Origin: Candidatus Rhodoluna planktonica
Lineage (GTDB): Bacteria; Actinomycetota; Actinomycetes; Actinomycetales; Microbacteriaceae
Direction of reading: 5' to 3'
DNA: 64,000 nucleotides
Assembly: GCF_001854225.1 (NCBI RefSeq)
Contig: NZ_CP015208.1
Location: 1,302,001-1,366,000 of the forward strand
In this document: positions 9,150 to 17,388 of the stretch, one piece after another
Position numbering within the stretch: position 1 is the first letter of the stretch
Layout of the letters: each line of letters opens with the position of its first letter
Position numbers and translations under genes: made by a program
Notes under the pieces: generated by a model
Databases searched by the model: none
The model's input: only the letters and a program-made list of their open reading frames with translations
Told to the model about the DNA's origin: nothing

Positions 9150-11946
9150 ATACAGCAGCACCAAGCGAGGCCAGTAATAATCCGAAAATCATCCAGGCCA
9201 ACTGATCAGAACCGGTTGCAGCCAACTCACCTGAACTGGCGCCGGCAACCTTGGTAGTCACTTTGCCACTTGGTGAGATAGTAGTCACGACACTGCCCTT
9301 CGAAACTGTGACAGTACCGTTCGGGCTGATGGTTACAGTACCGTCCTCGCCAGCATCCTCAATCGCCTTTTCGATTATTTCGTTCAACTTGGGGTCATCT
9401 GGCACAAGACCAACCCAGGTGAATGCATGCGACGCTACTGGAACGGTGGAAACTACCTCACCTTCGGCACTGCCTTGGCTGTCATAGGTAACTTCGAGTT
9501 TTTCAGGAACGGTGGTGACTACTTTCCAGTCACCGGCACCCAAACTTGGGAAGATGTAGAAACCATTTGCATCGGTCTGCACCACAACGGTTGCGGCACG
9601 TTTGAAGGTTTCGCCCACCGAGGCCCTAAAGCTAGCTGGAGTTGGTGTTGCTTGAACACTGGTCAACTGCAGGACCGTTAGCGTGACACCCTTCATCAGC
9701 GGCTCTTCAGGATCTTTCAAACCATCACGGTTTAGGTCAAGCCAAACAATGCCTGAAAGTGATTGGTCGGGAATAACCACATTTGGCGGCGTTACCGGCT
9801 CCTTTGGTTCTTTCTTCTCTACCTCAGGGTCGGTTCCGGTGTATTTGATTTCATCGATTTCTTTAGGATCATCGTCGACATTCTTTTGCTTCTCGAGGTC
9901 AGCCTTGATTTCCTTCTTGGACTTACCCTCTTCGCGAAGTAGGTTGTAGACAACTTGCGAATCTTGTTCGGCACAGCCCGCAACGGTTCCGTTGTAGATT
10001 GCTTGGCCGAGAGTTGTCCAGTTCAACGCCTTCCAGCGATTTTTACCGGTTGGGTCCGCTGGGATGATGTCACCCCAGTCTTTACGGTTGGCTGGATAGT
10101 TAACAGTTGAGTCAAAGACGTGGTTGCCGTCATAGATCTCATCGTGGCCATAGTGACCGGCGTTTTTATAAATCGACGATGCAGCAACGGTGATTCGACG
10201 ATATGGGTTAGTGGTCGAGTTTGTGCGGTGACAAATTGTGACTTTGTCGTTCTCTTCCTCTAGCACTTTAGCGTTCGTACCGTCGTACTTGAGCTCGTTG
10301 GTGTTGGTCTTAGTAATGGTTGGGTTTGCTGCTTCTTGCTCAGCCTCAAGTTCAGCAATTTCAGCCTTGATGTCCTTCACCGGAACACCTGATTCGCGCA
10401 AAGCGTTGTAGTAGGCCTTGGCATCGAATTTGTCGGGGCAACCAGCTGCGGTTCCGTTGTAAATAGCCTGACCTGGTGTGTTCCAGTTCAATGGCTGCCA
10501 ACGAGGTGTCACACCAGCGTTAATCGCTGCGCGGTCTGGTGGAATGATGTCGCCCCAGAGTTTGTCCTTAGCGCGCTTGTAAATACCAGGAGTGTAAACG
10601 TGCTGGTCTTGGAAAATTTCATCGTGGTGCATGTGACCCTTGGTCTTGTTCACCGAGTTGTAGTCAACAGTGATTCGCACATAAGGGTTGGTGGTGGCGT
10701 GGGTACGGTGGCAGATAGTAACCTTTCGGTCCAGCTCTGGGGTTGAGTTGTTCTGCTGTTGCACTGGGTCAGTTACCGAAATAGTTACGGTTGCAGTTGC
10801 CGTTTGACCCCCACTAGTTGCCGTAACGGTATAAGGGCTAGAAGCAGAAGCAGAGGTAGGTGTTCCGCTAATCACTCCTGTGGCTGAATTAATCGTCAGG
10901 CCTGTCGGGAGTGCTGGTGAGACCGTATATGTCGGTGCGCTGTTGAAAGCAGCATAGGTAAATGCGGGTGAATCAGTAATGGCTGAATTGGTGGTTGCCG
11001 AAATGGTCTGGCTTGCCGGGCTGATACTAGGCGAAACAGGTGTTGCGGTTGTGGTTGCAATCGAGGCACTTGCAGTTGGCATAGTTCCGGTGTAGACAAT
11101 GTTGGCGCCCGAAGCAACATACTGAATCGGTTTTATCTGCGTAGTCGCAGTGGTCGTTGCCTTCAAAGTAAATGTGTAGGTTGCAGTGTAGTAACCATCA
11201 TTCGAGGCCTGGCCTGTGTAGAAGAGACTGTTCGCCAATGACACTGTTCCAGCAACGTCAGCCCACGAAGCATCCTGTTTTAACTTGATAGCGACGCCGG
11301 TGAGGGCCCAGTTATCAGCAGGAAATGCTGAGTTAGAGATTGGTGCAAAGGAAAGCGTTCCTGCGTTACCAATCGTTCCAGTTTGCCCCTTGACAGTTGC
11401 TGTAATCGTGTCACCGACATTCGTGGGCGCAGTACCGATAGTTATCGAGTCAACTTTGTTTGAATTGTTGCGGCCGGCTGCTGGGTTTGCAGCTGAAGCG
11501 TTCAAAGTAGTGGTTCCACGACATCGTTCATTCGTTCCGTCGAATACTACATACTCGTGAGTCTGCGGAGTTGTGGCCGTTCCGGTCATTTTAGCCAGGA
11601 AGTAGGAGTGCTTTACATCTCCGGAGTTTACGGAACCGAAGTTTTGGGTTGCGGGCTGGGCTGAAGCTAGCGTGATGCGGCCGCCGGAAAAATTCTCTAA
11701 CTTTACGTTCATATTGCCGATTGCCGTTGATCCACCGGTGACTTTGTAGGCGATGTAATTCGCGTCATAACCATCGCCGAGGCCAGAGTAAAACACCGGA
11801 TCCGAAACTAGATCGACCGAAGGCAATACGCCGCCGCCACAAGCTGCTGCTTGAGCTGGTGTCTGCATACCAACGACGCCTGTGATCGCAAACAAAGCAG
11901 TGGTTGCACCGCTGACAATTTTCTTCAGTGTTTTCTTGGCACGCAT
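9109..11946 (-). CDS. LAATG cell-wall-anchored surface protein with tandem CHRT domains
   Basis: A 945-residue exported protein. Residues 1-34 are a Sec signal peptide. About 305-392 is an Ig-like putative domain of the He_PIG type (SPALPTGLTINSATGVISG). Two related ~95-residue modules at about 408-503 and 568-658 share VTICHRT, NPY.RITV, H..HDEI, WGDIIP, W.LNW and GQAIYNGT..GC. A SdrD-B-like module follows at about 727-845 (SGIVWLDLNRDGLKDPEEP). The C terminus is a sorting signal: LAATG at 908-912, a hydrophobic helix and the basic tail RRQ-type QSVRTRR. A strong AGGAGG precedes the ATG. It is probably attached to the wall by the neighbouring class E sortase. Adhesion or a metal-binding role is possible but unproven. 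Confidence 0.88.
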   Translation of the reverse strand: MRAKKTLKKIVSGATTALFAITGVVGMQTPAQAAACGGGVLPSVDLVSDPVFYSGLGDGYDANYIAYKVTGGSTAIGNMNVKLENFSGGRITLASAQPATQNFGSVNSGDVKHSYFLAKMTGTATTPQTHEYVVFDGTNERCRGTTTLNASAANPAAGRNNSNKVDSITIGTAPTNVGDTITATVKGQTGTIGNAGTLSFAPISNSAFPADNWALTGVAIKLKQDASWADVAGTVSLANSLFYTGQASNDGYYTATYTFTLKATTTATTQIKPIQYVASGANIVYTGTMPTASASIATTTATPVSPSISPASQTISATTNSAITDSPAFTYAAFNSAPTYTVSPALPTGLTINSATGVISGTPTSASASSPYTVTATSGGQTATATVTISVTDPVQQQNNSTPELDRKVTICHRTHATTNPYVRITVDYNSVNKTKGHMHHDEIFQDQHVYTPGIYKRAKDKLWGDIIPPDRAAINAGVTPRWQPLNWNTPGQAIYNGTAAGCPDKFDAKAYYNALRESGVPVKDIKAEIAELEAEQEAANPTITKTNTNELKYDGTNAKVLEEENDKVTICHRTNSTTNPYRRITVAASSIYKNAGHYGHDEIYDGNHVFDSTVNYPANRKDWGDIIPADPTGKNRWKALNWTTLGQAIYNGTVAGCAEQDSQVVYNLLREEGKSKKEIKADLEKQKNVDDDPKEIDEIKYTGTDPEVEKKEPKEPVTPPNVVIPDQSLSGIVWLDLNRDGLKDPEEPLMKGVTLTVLQLTSVQATPTPASFRASVGETFKRAATVVVQTDANGFYIFPSLGAGDWKVVTTVPEKLEVTYDSQGSAEGEVVSTVPVASHAFTWVGLVPDDPKLNEIIEKAIEDAGEDGTVTISPNGTVTVSKGSVVTTISPSGKVTTKVAGASSGELAATGSDQLAWMIFGLLLASLGAAVFIWQRQQSVRTRR

Positions 11947-12266
11947 GTAATCCTCCTGTGCAAAATCTGACCCAAGTCAAGCAGAACTATTTAGTTCGTA
12001 ACTACGAATGTTGGGGCTAACCGCACATTTTTATTTGGGGTGTTTTGGCTACCTTTTGCCGGAAAAACCAGCAGTTGCAGTTCGCTGAACGCAAAATGAC
12101 TCGCTTGTTACTGATTCGTTATCAAAACTCGGAACATTCACAGGACTTTCTAAGGTTTGTCTCTCTGTAAGCCTCACCTGCTGCGTTTATGAACCATCCG
12201 CCGCCGGCCACAATCTGGCCGACGACGGCACAGCGATGAGATATCCAAACGTTTGAAAGGCTACAA
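11947..12266. promoter_or_regulatory. Intergenic promoter region upstream of actinorhodopsin and surface protein
   Basis: This 320-bp stretch between two divergent genes has no convincing ORF. It contains a GC-rich inverted repeat (GGCCACAATCTGGCC, about 12207-12221) that may form a leader hairpin in the rhodopsin mRNA, and a perfect palindrome CAAACGTTTG at 12246-12255 just ahead of the GAAAGG ribosome site. Both opposing promoters must lie here; I cannot pick boxes with confidence. Confidence 0.5.
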
Positions 12267-13049
12267 ATGAATTCTCTTTCGTCCATCTTGGACAACAACC
12301 AGTTCAACCTTGTTTACAACATCCTCTCCTTGGGTATTGCAAGCATGGTTTTCACCTCAATCTTCTTGTTCGTTGCCCGCGAGCGAGTTGCACCTCGTTA
12401 CCGCATGGCGGTAATGATTTCGGGCACAGTTACCGCAATCGCCGCCTACCACTACTTCAGAATGTTTGACTCGTTCAACCACGCATTCGCCGGCGCCGAA
12501 GGTAACCCAGACCTATACAACGTTGGCTACCGCTACGTTGACTGGTTCCTCACAGTGCCACTGCTATTGGTTGAGACCGTCGCCGTTTTGGCTTTGGCAC
12601 GCGCAGCCCAGCGTTCAATGTTGAACCGCTTGGTTCCAGCAGCTGCAGCCATGATTGCACTTGGTTACCCAGGTGACGCAAAGCTAGACATCTTTGGCAT
12701 TGCACCTTCGGTTTGGGGTCTACTTTCGACCTTGCCATTCCTTTACATCCTTTACGTGCTGTTCATCGAGCTTGGCAAGAGCCTTGAGCGTCAGTCAGCA
12801 GAGGTTCGCAAGAAGATCTCGACTCTACGTCTAGTGCTTCTAGCAACCTGGGGTGTCTACCCAATCTCGTTCATCTTCAACATGAACTCAACCGGATTCG
12901 ACCCAGCAGGTTTCGTCGCTCGCGAAGTTGGTTACAGCATCGCCGACATCCTTGCTAAGTGTCTATTCGGTCTAATCATCTTCTCGATCGCACGTATCAA
13001 GTCGGCCGAAGATGACGCAGAATTCGCTAAGAACGAGTTCCGCGACTAA
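12267..13049 (+). CDS. actR: Actinorhodopsin, light-driven proton pump
   Basis: Seven-helix retinal protein exporting protons in light. In the 260-residue sequence the helix C motif RYVDWFLTVPLLLVE gives Arg89, proton acceptor Asp92, Thr96 and donor Glu103, the D-T-E set of proton pumps. His62 is the likely partner of Asp92. The Schiff-base lysine is K231 in SIADILAKCLFG. Leu100 sits at the spectral-tuning position that favours green light in proteorhodopsins. Glycine 151 in SVWGLLSTLPF is a candidate for the opening that admits a carotenoid antenna in xanthorhodopsin relatives, but this needs alignment. It is monocistronic, with its own terminator; retinal would come from Blh encoded at about 31 kb. 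Confidence 0.96.
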   Translation: MNSLSSILDNNQFNLVYNILSLGIASMVFTSIFLFVARERVAPRYRMAVMISGTVTAIAAYHYFRMFDSFNHAFAGAEGNPDLYNVGYRYVDWFLTVPLLLVETVAVLALARAAQRSMLNRLVPAAAAMIALGYPGDAKLDIFGIAPSVWGLLSTLPFLYILYVLFIELGKSLERQSAEVRKKISTLRLVLLATWGVYPISFIFNMNSTGFDPAGFVAREVGYSIADILAKCLFGLIIFSIARIKSAEDDAEFAKNEFRD

Positions 13050-13066
13050 ACGAGGCAACTCCTACA

Positions 13067-13100
13067 GAAAAAGACCCTCGAGAAATCGGGGGTCTTTTTC
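13067..13100 (+). terminator. Terminator of actinorhodopsin
   Basis: AAAAAGACCCTCG, short loop, CGGGGGTCTTTTT: a strong A-tract/T-tract hairpin 18 bp after the stop codon. Confidence 0.9.
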
Positions 13101-13167
13101 TATTGCCAAATCGAAAAAGTTTTTGGCTCAACACCGAATGGCAAAAATTCAATAACGAAATGAAAAC

Positions 13168-13183
13168 CTGTAATCGGTTACAG
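13168..13183. promoter_or_regulatory. LacI-family-like operator upstream of sucrose phosphorylase
   Basis: CTGTAATCGGTTACAG is a near-perfect palindrome with a central CG, the general shape of LacI-family sites. It lies about 75 bp ahead of the sucrose phosphorylase start. A related sequence occurs before the second ABC sugar operon at 22264-22277. No LacI regulator is encoded in the window. Confidence 0.6.
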
Positions 13184-13257
13184 CCAGAATCCATTAGCCT
13201 TGTAAAGGTTTCAGACTCTCAGTAACTCGAGGGTTTGCATAATTTTCGGAGGCAGTT

Positions 13258-14721
13258 TTGGGTTCAAGCATTCTCGTTTACGCAGAGCGTGTTGGCGGTA
13301 ATCTAGGCGAAATTGAGAAGTTGCTGCATGGCCCGCTGTCTGACTTCGACGGCATCCATGTTTTGCCGTTCTTTCACCCCTACGATGGCGATGATGCCGG
13401 CTTCGACCCAATCGATCACAAGATTGTTGACCCACGACTAGGCACCTGGGCTGATTTCAAGCGAATCTCAGAAACCCACGAACTCACTGCCGATCTAATC
13501 GTCAACCACGCATCAAACCTTTCACCCGAATTTCTTGACTGGCAAGCTAAAGGCGCAGCATCCGATTACGACGGCCTTTTTCTGACCTTTGATGTGGTCT
13601 TCCCAAATGGAGCAACTGAAGAGGGCATCACATCTTTTTATCGTCCAAGGCCAGGAATGCCCTTCACCGCCTACGAAGTTGATGGCAAACGCCGCTTGGT
13701 CTGGACAACATTTATGCCATCCCAGGTCGACATCGACATAAAGCATCCGCAGGGTCAGGCTTACCTGCGTTCGGTGCTAGATGCATTGGCATCCGGCGGG
13801 GTTAAGGTTGTTCGCCTCGATGCTGTTGGCTACGCGGTAAAGACTCCTGGCACCGATTCGTTCATGACCGCAGAAACCCTAAAGTTCGTCGAAGAAATTA
13901 CCGAACTTATCCACAGTTATGGCATGAGGGTCTTAGTTGAGGTTCACGCTCACTACACTCAACAACTCGACATCGCTCCACTGGTCGACCTCATTTACGA
14001 CTTTCAGACGGCTCCACTGCTGCTGCACTCATACTTCACCGGCAGTGTTGATCGCCTAGACAAATGGTTCGCAATTCGACCCAACAATTGCCTAAATGTG
14101 CTCGACACCCACGATGGCTACGGCGTCATCGACGGCGGTCCAATCGGCGAGCGCCCCGGCCTAATTACCCAGGATGAAATGGCCAACATCTTCAGGGTGG
14201 CCGAAAAGAACACCAATGGCCACAGTGCTGTCGCCTCGGTTATTCCGCAGTGGTTCTCGTTGCCGCACCAAATCAACGCAACACTGCCAAACATTGTGGC
14301 CAACGACACCGCATATGTTGGTATGCGCGCGGTGCAATTCTTCTTACCCGGTGAGCCTCAGGTTTACTACGTGGGGCTTTTCAACGGCATGGATGACCAG
14401 GAACTCTTTAGGCAAACTGGGCAGGGCCGTGATGTCAACCGCCACAACTACACCCCCGCCGAGATTTCTGCCGCTCTACAGCAGCCCGTCACCCAAGCGA
14501 TTATTGCGCTGGCTAGAGTTCGCAAAGCAAAGGCTTTCGGCGGCTCTTTTGACTGGCAAGTTACCGGAGACTCAAGCATCATGCTCAAGTGGACCAACGG
14601 TTCAGACACTGCCTCGCTTGAAATCAATACCGCGGTCGATGCTCCCTCGCTTTGCATCAAAGTGACCGAAGATTCGGTAGCGCGCGAGTTCTGTTCGGTT
14701 GAAGAGCTGGCTAAGTTCTAG
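13258..14721 (+). CDS. Sucrose phosphorylase (GH13 subfamily 18)
   Basis: Cleaves sucrose with phosphate to glucose-1-phosphate and fructose in the cytoplasm. The 487-residue protein has the family start (LPFFHPYDGDDAGFDPIDH), the nucleophile Asp188 (VVRLDAVGYAVKTPGT), the acid/base Glu228 (VLVEVHAHY) and Asp286 (LDTHDGYGV). All are offset by four residues from the well-studied bifidobacterial enzyme. Sucrose-6'-phosphate or glucosylglycerate phosphorylases are close relatives and cannot be excluded. The start is a TTG at 13258 behind a GGAGG site. The upstream palindrome suggests LacI-type control. Glucose-1-phosphate would feed the phosphoglucomutase at 56-57.8 kb, and released fructose could enter glycolysis. 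Confidence 0.88.
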   Translation: MGSSILVYAERVGGNLGEIEKLLHGPLSDFDGIHVLPFFHPYDGDDAGFDPIDHKIVDPRLGTWADFKRISETHELTADLIVNHASNLSPEFLDWQAKGAASDYDGLFLTFDVVFPNGATEEGITSFYRPRPGMPFTAYEVDGKRRLVWTTFMPSQVDIDIKHPQGQAYLRSVLDALASGGVKVVRLDAVGYAVKTPGTDSFMTAETLKFVEEITELIHSYGMRVLVEVHAHYTQQLDIAPLVDLIYDFQTAPLLLHSYFTGSVDRLDKWFAIRPNNCLNVLDTHDGYGVIDGGPIGERPGLITQDEMANIFRVAEKNTNGHSAVASVIPQWFSLPHQINATLPNIVANDTAYVGMRAVQFFLPGEPQVYYVGLFNGMDDQELFRQTGQGRDVNRHNYTPAEISAALQQPVTQAIIALARVRKAKAFGGSFDWQVTGDSSIMLKWTNGSDTASLEINTAVDAPSLCIKVTEDSVAREFCSVEELAKF

Positions 14722-14745
14722 TCAAAGCTCTTTTAGTCTTTACCT

Positions 14746-15492
14746 ATGGCTAAATTTTCAGCAATAACCCCCGAAAAGTTTTCTGCATTTGCCGCTTCGC
14801 GCCGCGTAACGCGTGCCTTCAGTGAGAAGCAAATTCCTGAAGCGGTATTGCAACAGGTGTTGGCCGACGGTATGAGTGCCCCATCCTGGTCAAATACTCG
14901 ACCGTTTGTGGTTGCAGTCGCCCAAGGCAAAGTGCGAGATGAGCTGAGTGAAGAATTTTTGCGACGCTGGGATGCGGTTAGCCGAGCTCGAGCCCAGGGT
15001 AAATGGGGCCTATTCAAACTTTGGCTAAAGCGCTACGGAATACCAACCAGCAACAAGGTTGTCGGAAAAACTTACACTCCTGATCTGCTGCCCAGAGCGC
15101 AACGTGTTGGCCGTGAACTCTACGGCTATATTGGCGTTGAACGGGGTGATGCAAAAGCGCGTGATGAGGCCTGGGCTGAAAATTATCGATTCTTCGGCGC
15201 CCCAGTTGAACTCTTTCTGTTTAACCACAAATCGCTGGGCAAATTTTCGGCAACCGACGCAGCTCTGTGGTCGCAGAACGTGATGCTCAGTGCTCATGCC
15301 CATGGCCTAGGCACCTGCCCGCAGGGAGCAGTTTCGGGTTGGGAAGATGCCGTTCGCGAAAAGTTTGATGTTCCAGACGAGTATGAGCTGCTCTGGGGTT
15401 TAGCCATTGGTTATCCGGCCGAAGCTAAAATCAACAATTTTGGCGCACATCGTATGCCGGTCGAAGAACTGCTGATTCAGCCAAAAAATTAG
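14746..15492 (+). CDS. Nitroreductase family protein
   Basis: FMN-dependent NAD(P)H oxidoreductase of the nitroreductase fold, acting on an unknown substrate. The 248-residue sequence begins with the typical ASRRVTRAFSEKQIP and contains SAPSWSNTRPFVVAV for FMN binding, LWSQNVMLSAHAHGLGTCP and the LLWGLAIGYP strand. It starts 24 bp after the sucrose phosphorylase stop, so the two could be co-transcribed, and ends at a strong terminator. Confidence 0.85.
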   Translation: MAKFSAITPEKFSAFAASRRVTRAFSEKQIPEAVLQQVLADGMSAPSWSNTRPFVVAVAQGKVRDELSEEFLRRWDAVSRARAQGKWGLFKLWLKRYGIPTSNKVVGKTYTPDLLPRAQRVGRELYGYIGVERGDAKARDEAWAENYRFFGAPVELFLFNHKSLGKFSATDAALWSQNVMLSAHAHGLGTCPQGAVSGWEDAVREKFDVPDEYELLWGLAIGYPAEAKINNFGAHRMPVEELLIQPKN

Positions 15493-15497
15493 GAAGT

Positions 15498-15529
15498 AAA
15501 AAGCCCCTGTCTGTCGACAGGGGCTTTTT
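15498..15529. terminator. Bidirectional terminator
   Basis: AAAAAGCCCCTGTC, loop TGTC, GACAGGGGCTTTTT: a perfect 14-bp stem with A and T flanks on both sides. It ends the nitroreductase on the plus strand and the ABC operon ending at 15551 on the minus strand. Confidence 0.93.
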
Positions 15530-15550
15530 GTCGCACCAACTAGGAGAAAG

Positions 15551-16441
15551 CTAGCCCTTGGTTGCGCCCAAGGTTAGACCTGAAACGAACTGCTTGCGCA
15601 AGATGAAGAACACCACCAGGGTCGGGATTGCCGCGATCATCGCACCGGCCGCTAACAGGTTGTAGTCGGTGACGAATTCACCCTGCAATCGACCCAGAGC
15701 CGAGGTGATTGGTCGCTTACTGTCTGTCGACATAAGCACCAAAGCCCAGAAGAAGTCGTTGTAAATCCAGGTGGTCATTAGCACACCGAGCGATGCTAGC
15801 GGTGGGCGAAGTAGTGGCAACATCACCCGGAAGAAGTGGGTGAAAACCGATGCGCCGTCTACCTGCGCCGACTCAGAAATCTCTTTCGGGATGGTCTTCA
15901 TGTATGAAGAAAGCACGAAGGTTGCGAAACCCATCTGGAAGGCCACGTGGATTAGCACAACACCCCAAGGGTTGTCGTAGAGAACTCGACGGTCGCCAAC
16001 CAAGTCACCGAAGGCTAAATACATCTTGAACACTGGGATGAAGACCAGCTGCGCAGGAAGCATGTTGCCGGCGGTGAACAATAGCAACATGGCTACGTTG
16101 AACTTGAAGCTGTAGCGAGTTACAACGAATGCCATTAGCGAACCAAATAGCAAAGTCAGGAATACCGCAGGCACAGTAATCATCGCGGTGTTCCAGAAGT
16201 AAGTTGGCAGCTCCATGCGGCTGATCGCCTCGCCGTAGTTGTCGAGGTTCAACTGCTGTGGCCACGAAAGCAAACCGTTTAGACGTATTTCCTTGTATGG
16301 GCGAAGCGATGAAAACAGGGTCCAGACAATTGGAAATAGCCAGACCAGCGCAAATATGCCGATAAAGATTGAGATGATGTTGTCTTTGACTTTTTGACGG
16401 TCGCGGAACTTTTGAGCTTTTTCTGAATCGATAGTGCTCAT
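15551..16441 (-). CDS. ABC sugar transporter permease (MalG type)
   Basis: Inner membrane subunit of a carbohydrate importer (CUT1). The 296 residues include about six membrane helices and the cytoplasmic EAA loop that contacts the ATPase (EISESAQVDGASVFTHFFRVMLP in part). Its ATG overlaps the stop of the upstream MalF-type gene (ATGA), so translation is coupled. It is the last gene of the operon with the binding protein and partner permease; no ATPase gene follows before the terminator. Confidence 0.92.
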   Translation of the reverse strand: MSTIDSEKAQKFRDRQKVKDNIISIFIGIFALVWLFPIVWTLFSSLRPYKEIRLNGLLSWPQQLNLDNYGEAISRMELPTYFWNTAMITVPAVFLTLLFGSLMAFVVTRYSFKFNVAMLLLFTAGNMLPAQLVFIPVFKMYLAFGDLVGDRRVLYDNPWGVVLIHVAFQMGFATFVLSSYMKTIPKEISESAQVDGASVFTHFFRVMLPLLRPPLASLGVLMTTWIYNDFFWALVLMSTDSKRPITSALGRLQGEFVTDYNLLAAGAMIAAIPTLVVFFILRKQFVSGLTLGATKG

Positions 16442-17352
16442 CGTACGTCCTCCTTAAACTGCTGACGGAGGTAGGCAATGATCGGAATGATCGATAGCAA
16501 GAAGAGGATTACCGCGTAGGCTGCACCCTTCATAGATGCGCCTTCACCGGCAATGTTCTCGAATACCAATACACCCAAGATCGGCACGCCACCACGGCCA
16601 CCGTAGATGATGTAAATCATGTCGAATGCTCGAAGCGATTCGATGATGGTGATAACAATCACGATGATGTTCACCGGAGCCATGGCCGGGAAAATCACTT
16701 TTCTAAATGTCTGCCACTCGGTGGCGCCATCGATTGACGCTGCTTCGCGAAGCGCTGCATCAATGGCCTTTAGTCCTGCTAAGTAAAGCAACATGATGTA
16801 GCCGATGTGACGCCATGAACCCATGATGAGCAGTACCCAAAGGTTGTATTTGTCGTCACCGAAGAATGAAATAGCCTCAGATATTGGCAAGCCCAACAAA
16901 CCGTTGATGAAGCCATCTGGGCGAAGTAGGAAGTTCCAGATGATACCGATAACTGCCATCGAAAGAACTACCGGAAGGTAGTAGGCCGATTGGTAAAATT
17001 GGTGACCGCGAATTTGTCGGTCGATTTGATAAGCAAGCAAGATGCCCAGCGGGGTAGCAATCAAGCCAAACCACAAAAGCCAAGCTACGTTGACTCCCAG
17101 TGCCTGCCAGAAACGGGGCGTCTCAAAGAAGATGTTGTAGTAGTTGTCTAGACCTGCCCACTTAATGTCTTCAATTCGAATACCGGTCCAGAAGGTGAAC
17201 GAAAGAGCGATGGTAAGGATCGCTGGAATCCAGACCAAAAGCAAGTGGAAGAAAGTTGGGATGCCAATAAACACACCCAGTGTGAGTCTGTCTTTGGCAG
17301 AGAAAGTACGACGGCGACGAGCCGTCTCCTGGTTCGTCGCCGTCGTCTTCAT
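16438..17352 (-). CDS. ABC sugar transporter permease (MalF type)
   Basis: Partner permease of the CUT1 importer, 304 residues, with a basic cytoplasmic N terminus, six predicted helices and the EAA motif (LREAASIDGATEWQTFRKVIFP). It lies between the binding-protein gene (36-bp gap) and the MalG-type gene (4-base overlap). The substrate cannot be read from the sequence; nearby sucrose phosphorylase and GH32-like genes point to sucrose or related glycosides. Confidence 0.92.
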   Translation of the reverse strand: MKTTATNQETARRRRTFSAKDRLTLGVFIGIPTFFHLLLVWIPAILTIALSFTFWTGIRIEDIKWAGLDNYYNIFFETPRFWQALGVNVAWLLWFGLIATPLGILLAYQIDRQIRGHQFYQSAYYLPVVLSMAVIGIIWNFLLRPDGFINGLLGLPISEAISFFGDDKYNLWVLLIMGSWRHIGYIMLLYLAGLKAIDAALREAASIDGATEWQTFRKVIFPAMAPVNIIVIVITIIESLRAFDMIYIIYGGRGGVPILGVLVFENIAGEGASMKGAAYAVILFLLSIIPIIAYLRQQFKEDVR

Positions 17353-17388
17353 TTTTATACCTCTAGTTTGTTACTCAGTTGTTGCGAA

